Below are positions 50,243 to 63,205 of a stretch of DNA of 64,000 nt, piece after piece. The position numbers and the translations under genes were made by a program. Each line of letters opens with the position of its first letter. Position 1 is the stretch's first letter. The DNA comes from Holacanthus passer (Eukaryota; Chordata; Actinopteri; Pomacanthidae). The DNA lies in contig JAFREQ010000030.1 of the NCBI GenBank assembly GCA_025331565.1, forward strand, positions 5,704,001-5,768,000. Direction: 5' to 3'. The notes under the pieces were generated by a model. The model saw only the letters and a program-made list of their open reading frames with translations, had not been told where the DNA came from and did not search any database.

Positions 50243-50458
50243 AAGGATAAAATCAATGCAGCAGAACCAGAAATATTGTCTGTTTTATTTCTCTCATTCT
50301 TCTACCTTGTCTAAACCTAGCGCCTACATTACTCACAACGCAATTGGACCAGTGACTGTCCCGCTGGAGATTCAGGTGTGTTATTCAAGCAGCTGCTAAT
50401 GTAGCCTGCAGCAGGGATGAGGAGCGGGCTACAGAGCTTCTTTCTAACTCCACACGGC
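50243..50458 (+). repeat. Direct repeat, copy 1 (partner at 51698)
   Basis: It begins with 'aaaatcaatgcagcagaacc' and 'agaaatattgtct', then 'attactcacaacgcaa', 'ctaatgtagcctgc', 'gggctacagagc' and 'cttctttctaactc'. The same blocks recur in the same order 1.45 kb downstream. It encodes nothing recognisable. Confidence 0.65.
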
Positions 50459-51614
50459 TGGATTTGTTCAATTTTTCAAACTTGTAGACTTCAGCCCCAA
50501 CTGATGCTGCCTCAGGTGACATCACTTGAGGACATTTATTAGACTTCACAGAGCTCCCTCTGGAGACACTGAAGGTTTTATATATGCAGTAGTCGTGCTC
50601 CCACAGACCCGCAAACAGAGTTTGATGTGTAAAATCAGTGAGCTCCCCTTCAATCAGTCACATCCTCTAAAGCAAGAGATAGAAATCCTAAATCCTAAGT
50701 TGAGAATAATTGGTATGCAGTGCATTTTCGCAGATTGTTCTGCAAGTTAGTGGACGAAAGTGAAGATGTTTCAAAGCTCTTGGCTGAAGGCTTTGAATCA
50801 TCATAGTATATTGGCATAAGCCTGACCTCAGAACTGCATGTTAGATACAGCAAATCAGACATGCAGAGAATCAGATTTTCTGCTCCTACCTCTGCATCTG
50901 CACCTGCTTTTACCTTGCCTTTACTGTCTTTTTAAAGGTAGCAGATAAAAAAAAGAGCCACTGGGCTTTCTACTGAACAAACGCCCAAAATCAATAAGGG
51001 AAATGTTACTTTGTACATGAGTAACTGCTGAACACTTGCACAGATAAAGGATACTTTGCTTTGGAGAGGCTGAAAGGTAGACAGCCCCAGCAGGATACAG
51101 TCCTACTGGCCATTATTGGCATATATAACTCCAGGAGTGAAGCACACCAGCTCTTGGCATCTTTTTCATCTATTTGCTCTTTGGTGTTTCCAAATTCAGC
51201 ACTTGCAGGACCTCCAGATCTGTCAGATCTCAGGAGAAATGAAGGAGAAGTGGAAGTTTGAGAAGGAGGTGAAGCAGCTGCACAGCCAGCATTCAGGCCA
51301 CAATGGCGGCCATCAAAAGGCCTGACACTGCACGGACAGGGGGGCGCAGACGAGTACAAGAGACTCCAGTCAGTGAACTAAAGGTGAATGCAGGAGACAG
51401 ACAAGAGGGCAGAAGCTTACAAGCTGCCACACTCACACAAACAAACTGACACTTGCACAAACCCACTGATGTAGACAGATACACACATAGGGACGATCAT
51501 TTCATTGTGTGCACACAAACATGGCAGCACTCAGGCATTACACAGGAGGAAACCATGGTTTTGTATGTCATATTTTGTATTTTTCTATATTATTATTATT
51601 TTCTTGCAATGACT
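50459..51614. other. Unassigned interval between the direct repeats
   Basis: The 117-codon minus-strand frame at 51006-51359, overlapped by two plus-strand frames, is in a GC-richer patch but shows no family. No splice structure stands out. Confidence 0.4.
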
Positions 51615-51697
51615 ATTGGTGAATTCACTTTTATTTATACGGCTCAAAATTGTGAATTGTCCACAAAGGGCTTTACAATTTGCACAACAACAAAAAA
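51615..51697 (+). repeat. Fish repeat end ('ttttatttatacggctc')
   Basis: The blocks 'attcacttttatttatacgg' and 'ccacaaagggctttacaatt' match a dispersed teleost retro-repeat in order. It abuts copy 2 of the 50.2-kb repeat. Confidence 0.55.
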
Positions 51698-51905
51698 AAA
51701 TCAATGCAGCAGAACCAGAAATAATGTCTTTTTTTATTCCATGCATTCTTCTTCCTTGTTAAAAATGTTCCTTAAATTACCCACAATGCAAGTGCGCTGC
51801 CAGACCACTAATGTAACCTCGAGCTGCTTGCCTCACGTGGAAACAAGTAGTGGGTTACAGAGGTCTGGTGAGACCACTTCTTTCACTCAAACTATCATCT
51901 CACGT
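51698..51905 (+). repeat. Direct repeat, copy 2 (partner at 50243)
   Basis: It carries 'aatcaatgcagcagaaccag', 'aaataatgtct', 'attacccacaatgcaa', 'ctaatgtaacctcg', 'gggttacagagg' and 'cttctttcactc'. The 193-codon frame over 51453-52034 runs through this repeat and is not a gene. Confidence 0.65.
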
Positions 51906-54900
51906 TTGCTTCTGCTTCTCAAGTATGCACACAGGCCAAATCCAAACACCCGCCTTGCATGCTCTAGAGATCTGCATGAGCCTGAAACTGGGATCCTAAC
52001 CTGGCCTGTACCCGTGTCTCTAAAAGTGCTCTAATCAATGTATTTTTCTTTATTAGCAATGGATGTAATTACTGATTTATAGTGTGAGCTGGGTTGCTTG
52101 TAGTGACAAACCAAACTTCTCCTCAGCTCTACAGAGCTTTTTTAGCTTCTTTAAGCTCATTGTTTTGGTTTTGCGGTGCACAGCTTTACCATTCGTACAC
52201 TACCTGCCCAGCACCAAGCAGCAGACAGACAAGGCTGGAAACTAATCGGTTTAGATTTATCTTCACTTCTTGATGGAACAAAATAACTTTATATAGTAAT
52301 AATATGTCAGTGTTGAAAATGAATGAATGCATGCTGCACCCATCCAGTTCTTCCTGATGAATGCAGGAGCAGAAACTGACCTGAGAATTTTTCCTTTATT
52401 TCATCCATAATGACCATTAACTAATCAGGCTAACGGTCACTAATGAGTCTGTTTCCCTTTAAACTGCCTCCATAGATGACAGGTCAATATACTAAGAAGG
52501 GCAGTAGAAAATACACACTATGCATTGCTGACTACATCAACTCTCTGTCTCTTGCTTAGTGCAGATAACACTACGATCAGACTCATGCAATCAGGCTCTC
52601 CCATCCCGGTCTGTCTCCCAGTCTTCCCCACTCTTCTTCTTCTCTTTCACTGTCGATTGCTTCTTCCTGTCTGTTCCCGAGGCTGTGCTGAGGTGTAGCG
52701 GAGCCAAGTTTATCCACCGTGCCAATCGGATGTGTTGCTGGCCTGGAGAGTGATAAACGCTCAGCTGTTGCCTCTATCATTTGGCTGCACTCAATCTGAG
52801 TCAGCGTGCCAGTTGATTTTTTTGTTGACATTTGAGGTTTGCCATAGCTTGAAGTGGTTAGTGACATTTTGTAAATGGTCACCGCTGAGCTCACTGCTGA
52901 AAACTGTTAAACCAACATAATTTATTTCTTTTCTTTCTGCTTTTCCCCTGCACTCAAATACCACACGAGCTGCGAAAAAACCTGCAATTTCAACTTCTCA
53001 TCTTGTCCTGCGTTGTTTCTCCCAGCAGGCCTCCCCCACATCTGACAGGTCTTGAATTACCCAAAAAGTGAGCAGTTACTGTAAAAGCAAGAAGCTGCTC
53101 GCGTCGGCCAACGAGCGGCTCACACTGGAATGACAGCGGATGACCTGATGGTAAACTCTCAGCCACCAACACACTTATCCACCTGAACACCTCGGCTCTG
53201 AAGTTCTGTGCGTGTGTGTATGTCTGCGTGTGCATCGTGTATCTCCACAGCACGTTTCTATGTCTGCACATGCATGTGTATGAGTGAGAGAGAAAGAGGA
53301 GCAGGAGTAAAGGATCTGACAGTAGATTCACACTGTGCAGATGAAAGACAGACGCTGCGCTCTCATCTCAAAGTGTTCCTTGCTGTGGACGGTGGCGCTG
53401 CCAGCAGAAAGAACTAAGCAGTCCTGCGAGTCCAGTATTGCTTTTTCAGGTGCTGCCTCTCCTTTAGCCCTCAGCCAGGCAGGAACTGAATGATATTTGA
53501 CCTTTTTGGAAAGGCGGAGAGGCTTCTAATGTTATTCCTCTTCAGGAGAATCTCCATAGAAAAAAAACCCTTCTCGAGCCTCAGGCGATGAGATGGTGAA
53601 AAGAAAAGCTTTTGGTTTGGCATTCGCAGCCCTGACTGCATCCAACTGCCGCACTGTACACTTATATCATGTAGAGCTTGAAAATAACTGCTCTTTAGGG
53701 TATGATTCATGCTTTGCTGGAGCTTAACTGTCCTCAGCCCCCCACCCAACCACCCCCATCTCCATTGATTTTACATTCATACCCAGCTAAATTTGTCCAA
53801 CATTGCTAACATCTTTACTTTATGGTACTCATTTTTAAATTATGACTAGAGGCAGAGCTCTGGGTTCCTCATTCTATACCTTCTGAAGCGTACATCTTTA
53901 AATCACGTCATCTTTATTTTAAAGAGAAATAATATAGGTGGTGGGCTATACTCAGATTAAGTGTGTGCAAGGCAAGATCCATTTTTTTTTCTCCCCTTTG
54001 AATGGAAACATGTCTGAAAGCTTCATTGGATAATTTGTCAGATGAGGACTCTGTCACATGCTGCCAGAAGGGGGCACTGCTTGGACACACTTCATCATGT
54101 AATGGCCCCAGACAAAACAACCACATCTGCTCAAACACTTGCATTCCACTAGCAGGAGATGGAAGATCATTTCTAATTTTGGGCAGGACAAATTTGCTAT
54201 TTAACTTTATATTTCATTTAGATGCAAACCACTGGAAAGCTTTACAACCAAGCATCCTTAATGTCTCTTGTGAGGCGGAGGCGCATGCCAACACAGCCTG
54301 CTTTTGATGTGCTGGCACATGACGTGCATTCTGATTTCACATGAGAAGCTCTCTTCATGCTGCTGCAGGATTGTTGTCATTTCCTGGGAAGTGGAGGTTG
54401 TAATTTATGAAAGGGAGAAAGAGAAAGATAAGAGATAGAGACCAAATATAGAGAAGGCAGAGAGAAGGGAAGTAAGGGGGGTGGGGGGTGAAACACAGGG
54501 AGGAAAAAAAGTTGATTACATTTTCCCACACCACCGTGCTACCTGTCTTCCTTGAGCAAATCCTCTGGAAAATACCCATGAAATGCAACAAGAGAGACAA
54601 AGAAAATAGGGTGATAACCCTAATGCCTGTGACACAATAAAATCTATTATCCACTGGTCTCTCTCTATCTCATATCTCCCCCTCTTTAGAGGTTCCCCTG
54701 CCCCTCCCATACAGGTGTCAGTTAAAAGAAGAAGAGCCACGTCAGATGTGCCAGGAGATTGCAAGACCGAAAGCGACAAGAGTCATCGAGGGGAAAAAAA
54801 GTTTCACGAAGTGGAGAGCTGGTAGGCATACATGGTGGTGCTGCTGAGGGAGACCCACATCAGCGGACTCCAGAGAGGGACAGGAGACAGACACTCACAC

Positions 54901-55439
54901 ACCTTGGCTAATACAGCATGAACAGTCTCTCTATTCCTTGTCCATCCCTCTCTGACATGTTATTTTTGCATAAAGTTGTGGAACTTGTGAGAGACAGATA
55001 AAAAAGAATGGTCAAAATTGAAGTAGCTGAGGTTTCCTGAAAAGCAGAATCCTACATTTCCCATGATGCCACTGAATAGTGTCTTTCATTAGACATCCCC
55101 TGTTTGGCAATAATCCGCCTTTACAACATCACACAACACACACAGGTAGTCTTTTCACTCTAATATCCTGGTTCTGAGTCTTATCCAGTTTTGATCATAG
55201 TCACTATTCGCTTTCACATTTTTGCATTTATATTATTCCTATTAAAGGTGGTGGGAGTCATTCTGGAGAAAGACTGTTAACATGTTCTCTGCATGAGCAC
55301 AAACAGCATCTGTTGCTGATTTACTGTTGTGTGGCTCAGTTTGAGACACCTTGTTTCCAATTTACTGAGCCAGAGCTGTGTACAAACAGGGCAGAGCTGG
55401 CCATGAAGGAAGCCTCTCCAGTGCCCTGCACTTTAGCCA
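51906..55439. other. Intergenic interval
   Basis: No supported gene. A purine-rich stretch with G runs lies at 54410-54495 and a CpG-richer patch at 53090-53400. Frames in these patches are unrecognised. Confidence 0.45.
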
Positions 55440-55830
55440 GGACATGTCTGATGGTGTCTCACACTGGTCAGGACATGTGCGATGGCGTCTCACACTGGTC
55501 AGGACATGTCTGATGGAGTCTCACACTGGTCAGGACATGTGCGATGGCATCTCACACTGGTCAGGACATGTGCGATGGCGTCTCACACTGACATGTCTGG
55601 TCTCACATGTCTGATGGCGTCACACTGGTCACACTGGAGTCACTGGTCAGGACATGTGCGATGGCGTCTCACACTGGTCAGGACATGTGCGATGGCGTCT
55701 CACACTGGTCAGGACATGTCTGATGGCGTCTCACACTGGTCTGGACATGTCTGATGGCGTCTCACACTGGTCTGGACATGTCTGATGGCGTCTCACACTG
55801 GTCAGGACATGTGACACTGGGCTTCTTGAG
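55440..55830. repeat. 31-bp minisatellite
   Basis: Units start GACATGT at 55441, 55472, 55503, 55534, 55565, then 55651, 55682, 55713, 55744, 55775 and a partial at 55806, exactly 31 bp apart within each block. The core is GACATGTSYGATGGCGTCTC followed by ACACTGGTCWG. A 61-bp stretch at 55590-55650 is scrambled. Two main variants differ after GACATGT (CTG or GCG). Because 31 is not a multiple of 3, all three plus frames stay open through the array, giving SHWSGHV-like repeats that are not a protein. Confidence 0.97.
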
Positions 55831-55870
55831 TTGAAAGTTCCACTACCTTCACAAACTCGAAATGAAAGTT

Positions 55871-55913
55871 GAACAGAAGGACAAAGTCTCATCCAGACTT
55901 TGTCCTTTTGTTC
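55871..55913. repeat. 19-bp inverted repeat (hairpin)
   Basis: The left arm (55871-55889, gaacagaaggacaaagtct) and right arm (55895-55913, agactttgtccttttgttc) are complementary with one G-T pair and a 5-base loop, CATCC. It lies about 40 bp past the minisatellite. Confidence 0.9.
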
Positions 55914-56600
55914 ACTATGAACAGAGGTGTGTGTACTGAATGTGTGTACTGAAATTGAGTGGCGCACCTTCTAGTTATGAAACCTCAAATGTTCTTGGAG
56001 TATGGGTTACTGTGGATGCCACTGCACTGAACTGCCTCCCTTGTGGACTTGACCGAGTGTCTCAGTTGAAGACTGAATGTTCTTCAGCTGTTTTGGGCTC
56101 CAGATGGGGTCAAAGTCTCAAACAAACAACTCAAAAGCTTGATGCAAGAACTGGTGGTATTGCAGTCCAGACTCCACTTCTTTTTTTTTTTCACTTCACT
56201 TTTTCACACTTCATTCTTTCAAAGATGTTTGGGGTGTCCATTTAGTGACTCCACAAGTCCATCTCCTACAGAGTGGTGCTTGCACAGCCGCAGGCCTGTC
56301 CCACCACTGACTCAAAGGGGCCATGCAAGGACAGTGAAGACAAACAGCCGTTCGAGCATGTCCAGGCCATGGATGCACAAGAGGAGCATGGGGCCGAAAG
56401 TTGTCCTGGAGCAACTGCCTGTCAAGTGCCTCCAAGCCGCAAGTCATTGATCATGACCCAGCCAGGGCCTTGGACCAAGCCTACCAGGCGTAGGTCAAAC
56501 AAAAGCTCGTCCCACTGAGGTCCAGGAGCACCTTCCAGGACAAAAGACTATCACTGCAGCAGGACCTCTGATACATTCTCTAACAAATATTTAAACTGTA
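55914..56600. other. GC-richer unassigned stretch, possible old repeat
   Basis: Overlapping frames on both strands (for example 56139-56450 plus and 56211-56447 minus) with no recognisable family. It may be a remnant of a mobile element together with the minisatellite, but no ends are identified. Confidence 0.35.
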
Positions 56601-59600
56601 TGATTTGGTTCCTCATTTAATCATCTTTGACTCATTCAAACCAACCTTGTGGTTCAGCTACTAAAAAGAACCCAATAAACGCATTTCAGTTCACTTACTT
56701 TGTTGACTCAGCGATCAAAATTCCATCTAAATACTACATGGCCTTTCCTTTTAAGAGAGTCAGGCGAGGTCTGATTAATCAATTGTCTGAGTGACTAGAC
56801 TATGTCCTTACTCAAGTACTGTGTGGGCCATCTGATGTTGTGATGGATGAGTTAAAAACATGCTGCCACATTAATATGTCTCCCTGAGGTGATGGATGGG
56901 AGCCCAGGATCTGACGGAGAGGTCAATAGCCACAATCCACTGCACAGCGACCAAAGGGAGAACACGAAATGCCCATTTCTTATGACAACCCAGATGCTCA
57001 TGCTTTCTGACACTGTATGCACTTAGCAATGTTCACTGGTCTCCCTGTTGCTTTCAAAGACGTGATCGCCCTCTTGTTTTTATCCTGTTTCTCACTTTCT
57101 TTCTCCCCTCTATCCCTTCATGTTGATCTATCTACCTGTCGTACTTTAGATCTCTTTGTTTTTATCCAGGTTTACTTTTGCCCCCACCTGTTTTTTTAAA
57201 CCTCTCACCTTTTTACTTTTTCAAGAGATTTGTGTCTTTCCACTTCATCCTTCCTTTTACTGTCTCTCTCCCTTTATACTGTTTCTGTTATGTATACTCT
57301 CATCATTTTCTGCTCGACATAAAAATAATAGGCTTTTCTCAACACTGTAAGCTTGCTTTCAGACTTCATAGCCCACATCCTGCGATGAAATTAAATGGTA
57401 TACTGGGACACTCTTCGTCATGCAAGAAAAATAGTAGTTATCAAAATGTCACAAGCAAATTGTTTTGACTACAATACATACTGCCTGTCACCCTCCCCGG
57501 GCAGAACTTGAAAACCCCCAAAACTAAAGCTGAAGCTGACAGAGAACCAGGCCCCAGAGACATGTTGAATAAGCTATGAGCCTCACCGCAGGCTTCTGAA
57601 GTTAGCCGTGTGAGGTATATAAGCCTGTCACTTCCATTTACCTTTTCTTGTCTGAGCACATATGAAGACCCTCCGTGTTTCATTGTAAAGGTCACACGTC
57701 CTGCAGCTCCATGATGTAACTACAACAAGACCTACCTGGCATGTTATTTCACGCATAACATCATGTGTCAAATTTCATATAATCCAGCTACTTGGCATTG
57801 AATGTATTTCTTGGGACATGTTACAAAAACAGGGGCAAAAAACAACATACAAATGCAGACTAACCAGTGTTTTATTTGCTGCAGTTTAGAAATACTTATC
57901 ACTGAGATTTGTGCCTCCACACCAAACATAATGGAGGTGAAACTGAATTTTAGTTTGTGTTCACAGCATTGAAAAATGAAATGAAATTAAATGAAATTCA
58001 ATGGCAGCATCTATTCCCAGTGTCTAGCCAGGTTCCAGAGCTCTACGTCCATGCACACATCTCAGGTTTTTAGAGGTTCTAGACTTGTGCTCATTGATGT
58101 TTCCCCAGTTGCAAATGCAACCAAGTCAACTGGAGCTTTGTAGGTAAGATTGAGAATGGTGACATCATCTTTTTGGGCCAGAGTTGGCAACAGAAAACTG
58201 TACCAAAAATAGTGACAGATTAGATTGATGCAGCTATAAAGGTTGTTGCAAGTGGACGTACAGAAATAATAATGACAATTTAAATGAAATACATTTTTTC
58301 AATCAGCATGATTAAAAATAGTGGACCTACACACTGCCAACTGCTTTGGTGTTGACTGGAAATAGGCAGGTTCCATTCAAATGTAACTTTTAACTAAATT
58401 TCTAGAAAATCTGCAAAAGAAAATACAAATTGATCAGCTTTTCCATCCTCCACTGTCATGTGAATGTGAAAGAACACAATAAAGTTGGCAGGACTAAATA
58501 ACGACTACTCAAAACAGAAAATGGTTAACATGACCACACGACAGACTGAATAATTAAGAGACAACAAAATGGCCAGATAATCCACTGGCATAGTTTACTT
58601 GAACCACACCAAAGACAAAGTCCCAGTGAAAACTGCTGACAGTATGTTCTGATGTCCAAGATTATTGAGGACATTGTTTAATTAAAGATTCATTATTGAA
58701 ATTTTAAAATATCAATGCAAAAGTGTCAGTTCAATTGATGCCCGTGATCTATCTTAAAATATCTTCAAATCTAGGAAAATAAAAGCAGCTTTCAAAGCTG
58801 GGTGAAGGTAAGTGGAAAATATTTTTTGTAATTTGGGTTAACCAAACCTTGAAACCTGTCAGCATCCCAAAGCACAGCTATTTTTTTTGTATCTTGAAGC
58901 ATGCAGTGGAACTGTGCCGCTCCTTGATTTCCCCTAATTCGAAATCATCTATAGAAATATAGAGCTGCCGTGTAAGTACGGGCCAATGGCCTACTTTTTA
59001 TTGACAATACACAAACCGGAGCCCAAAAATGGTTTATAAGAGCGTCTGACAGGCAGGCTTTGATCTGGAGTACTGCTGCTTCTAAAACACAGCTCTTTAA
59101 AGTCCCAGCCATCTCTGCTCTTCTTGAAAAAAGGGCCCTAATTGCTCTTCAGGGCTCTCAGTGTGAGATGCAAGGGAAAGGAGAGTACTCCTGACACAGA
59201 TCATCATGTGCTAAATATTGTATCGTTGTTGTGTATAAGGAGATGAGTGGCCATTCATATTTAATTGGCTCGGGCAGCACTGCGCCACACTCTGGTTTGC
59301 CAAGAGATGCAGGATTGTGTGAGCAGCCGTGACGTGGAGGAGCGAAGAGAAGTGTTGTTCTGTACAAAAATACAGATCTAATGAGCGTCTGACTTGTCTT
59401 ATCAAACCAATCCCCGCTTTTGTGACGTGTAAAAGAGCGAAACTGATATAGGGTTTTTATATGCTGGCATATATTTCAAAGTTAAAAACCCCATCAGATA
59501 ACAATGTATCCTTGTTTTTTTAAATAAATATATACAACAAACAATTTACTCTAGTTATTAAAGAATTGAGACTATAATACAGTTGTAGGTGGGTATAATG

Positions 59601-62600
59601 ATGTAACACAGACACTATCTGAATGAGTGTGTGTGTGTGTGTGTGATTGACCAATAATGGGCAATGCCATTATATCAATAGTGAAAAAAGCAAAGTTAAT
59701 AACTAATTTAAAGCTTTTGTTTAAAGAAGCAGACTAGGTTCAGCACCATTCCAGGAACACTGTGTCAATCACAGGAGCATGACAGCTTCTCTGAAATATT
59801 TTCCCTGTTATTGCCTAAATTTTGTTCAAATGCTCCATCTGGCACCACAGTAGCAGCATAAGTTGAGAAAAGGCCTCAGGAATTAAAAAGTTCAGACTAT
59901 GTGTCCCGGAAGCTTTGGAATGACTGGAACAGAATACTGTTAGAATAATGTGGGCAGAAAAAAAAAGTCATTCAGTTTCATTTTAAAAGGTGCTGAAATC
60001 ACAGAATGCAAAAGAATTGTACCCAAGGTTCAGCTAACGTGAATTTAAATGTTTGTCAGAATATGTGTCAGCTTTCTTTTTACGAGAGTTTTTTTAGGGG
60101 TAGGAATTTATATTAGACTTGATGTTTGTCCCATGTAATAACAGTTTGGAGTGGTTTCTGGGATTTATACATTTAGTTTATTATTATTCAATGCACACAC
60201 ACACACACAAACGTATATGAACACCAATGACCTTAGAAATCAAGGCACTCACCGGCATATGGTCTAATGACGTGCTCCATAAATTGCAATATGTGGGGCG
60301 TTCAACATAAAACATTTACACGTGTTGTCGATGAGGCAGAAAAAATGAGCGAGGAAGCAACTTGATTTGAATATGGCAATTTATCATCAGTGGCTCCTGG
60401 CTATACGCTGGTACTTTGTCTAGATTATTGGTTGCAACACAGACGGTTATCCTCAGCTCACCACGTTCGTCTCCCAACGTGTTTCTGTCAGCTGAATACA
60501 TCGCTTTTGCAAACAGACACTGATGTTGTGGAGAGGAGGAACAACCAGCAAACCAGGTGGTAATGACAGTACAGTGGACTATCTCCACTGTCCCCTCCAT
60601 TGGAAGACACCAGTCTCTCTAAAAGAGTGGAAAACAGTTTGGAAAAGGCACTCATCAAAGCAACAGCCTGCAGAAAGGCTTTGTACCACGGTGCACGGTT
60701 AGTGGCAGCCAGCTGCACTATCCCGAGCCGCGTACATTAATCTCTCATGACGCAGTGCTGTTCTGCAGCCTCTAATGGGCAGTGTGCAGTCATCAAAGTA
60801 CATCGATTAATTATCGTATTAAGAGTAGTGATCCTGCACCTTATGATCTAGTTTGAATCCTCCCGTGTCGTTGTTTAAACTATAGCACGACAGCAGAAAA
60901 AACACCGCCAGTTACTCTCTTTCTAAACTAGTGCTTGTCTCTGCAGGTTTCAATTGATAAAAAGCTCAAAGTATGCGTTCCCTATTTTTAACCTAGTGTA
61001 ACTCAGAGTCTGGGTTTATCATTTCCATTTCCTTTGTAAGGATTATCATTTCAGTCCTGTAATTTTTTTTTTTTTGCACCACTTCTCCAGATGTGGTATC
61101 AAAAGTTGATGTTCTCCTCAGCTTCCTGCCAAACTTTCACTTTGATTTCGCTCACTGTCTTCATATTCAGCCTTCTGCATGTCACTGCGCGTTACAGCGC
61201 AGCTACTTCTGGTTGGTTTTAAGCTGTCACTTTTGTCTCGAGTAAAAAAAAAAAAAAAAAATATAGTTCTACATTTCAATTTGAACTTTTAAACCGAATG
61301 ACAATATTCCCATGTTGGCCATTAAAGCAATGTCTTGCTGAGGGTAGTGAATAACATCTCCTACAGCCCTTAGCTGCCACCATGAATGCTGTCACAAAGC
61401 GCTGCGCAGGGTTTTGAAACCAGCCTCCTAGCAATGGTTTTCTGAATGTGTCTTTACCTCTGACTAGCTCCCTGAGTCACTGTAACGCTTAAACATTCAT
61501 GAATATTTCCTTTTTGCTAAATAATTTGCCACCAGTGCACAAAACACTGCTCGATAAATCAATCTGAAAGTGTAGCTGTGGCAGAGTTAAAACAATAAAA
61601 TTCTACTTGAGCGGTGCAGTGCAGCTATTGATTTTAATCCAATGTTCCACCTTTAATCAATCATCTTTCAGTGGCATTAATTCCTGTTTCTTCATGCCTG
61701 AGGCGGTCACCTGTGAGGTGAAAGGAAAAGGCTGTTCAACACTTTTGTTTTGCCAAAGCAGCTGAAGTACAAGCATTTCATAACGGAGGCTGATCTGAAA
61801 AATATGTGCAACTAACCTTATTCGGTTTGTCGACAAGCTGTGTGCTTGAGCTGAACCCAGGAAAATATTAAAAATTGATTTTTCATCTCACTTGGTATCC
61901 AGAACAGCAGCAGGAGCGTCCTTGGATTTAAGTGCACACTTTGTTCATGAGTCACAGAATTACAGTGAAAACACTCAGAGTTCATCTCTTCCTCTGTAAC
62001 GTTACTTCGGGGGGTTTCTCGCAAACAGGAATAGGGAAGCGTTTTCCGATTGCTTCATTCATAAATTCCGCTCAAATAAAATCATTTGATTCTGTACATG
62101 TTATCTTTGACTGGGGTAAAGTGAGCCTTGGCACTCCATGATTGGATTAGCAGACCCATGCACAGGAGCAGTATAATACAACCCAGAAATCTAATTTGAT
62201 TTGGAAAGGATCGGGGAATGTAATTTGATGTTTCTTATCTTACTTTGTGCTGGACAGAGGTGAAAAAAAAACTGAACAGGATAGCCTATGTGAAAGCTGT
62301 ATTGATCTCATATAAATTGAAATCAGCCTGGGCTGTAAACAGAGCCTTTAACACACATCTCTAGTCATCCAACAGCAAGGTTAGGTTTACATTGGTGTCA
62401 CACAGTTGTCGTGGTTGCTTCATATTTGCAATTTCAGTTTTCTTCTAGCTTTGCCAAGATGGCAGATTCTGATTACGGATGAGAGATGAGAAACAAAAAT
62501 ATGAAAGTGAAATGCTTTCCAGACACCAATCATCATCTTGGTCATAAGCACCCTGTCTCTAATGAGGCCTTAAACTACAGCTCTCTCTTCCTGACACATT

Positions 62601-62793
62601 CATTCGTGCAGCAACACATGATGTAGAAAAGAAGGTGGTATTTGAGCGTAAATAAAAAGGTCACTGAGCCAGAGCTCAAGCAACATCAGAGTCTGTCTGA
62701 GTCTTCCATCTATGCCAGGAACCTCGACAGAAAAACACCTTTAATGGGTTCAGGTAAGGATGAGGTGTGCTGCATCTGCACACCAGCATTTCA
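56601..62793. other. Intergenic interval, candidate non-coding elements
   Basis: No supported gene. A pyrimidine-rich tract covers 57060-57345. A (GT)n tract is at about 59627-59644 and an A18 run at 61244-61261. The stretches 59090-59420, 60230-60860 and 61480-61690 have even complexity and no repeat signature, and could be conserved non-coding sequence; this is a guess from appearance. Confidence 0.4.
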
Positions 62794-62794
62794 T

Positions 62795-62825
<31 letters not shown>

Positions 62826-62826
62826 G

Positions 62827-62859
<33 letters not shown>
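62794..62859. repeat. Compound (TA)n(TG)n microsatellite
   Basis: An interrupted TA run (62794-62837) is followed by a TG run (62838-62859). Confidence 0.95.
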
Positions 62860-63049
62860 AATGCTGGCAACTCTCATGTTTGAATAAGCCCCCAAATGGC
62901 TATTCTGTAAAAAAAAAGATCACAAAGACAGTATCACTAATTCCCAAACTTCCTGATGACCAGTCCACACCTGGAGTTTTTTATTTATGTTGTTGGTCAG
63001 TGGTGCTTTATATATTTATATTATTTATATATATATTTATATATACACC

Positions 63050-63205
63050 GATGTTTTTTCACATACTTATGTCCTGTCTACTCTTTACCTTTATTTGCTC
63101 AGCTTTGTTGTCCTTGTTCTTCCTGTTATGTCTGTGTAAGTACATTGAGAGTCAGATTCTTTCTATGTGCACACATACTTGACCAATGAAGCTGATTCTG
63201 ATAAA
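63050..63205 (+). repeat. Retroelement-like tail, copy 2
   Basis: The second copy of the family seen at 8640-8815, ending '...ccaatgaagctgattctga'. It follows directly after a TA-rich tract (63007-63047). Confidence 0.65.

Noticed and set aside
51453..52034. 193-codon plus-strand open frame
   Set aside because: It crosses two interspersed repeats (51615-51905) and unrelated flanks, so it is not a gene.
55313..55754. Repetitive-protein frames reading SHWSGHV-like units
   Set aside because: The 31-bp unit is not a multiple of three and all three frames stay open. Minisatellite, not a protein.
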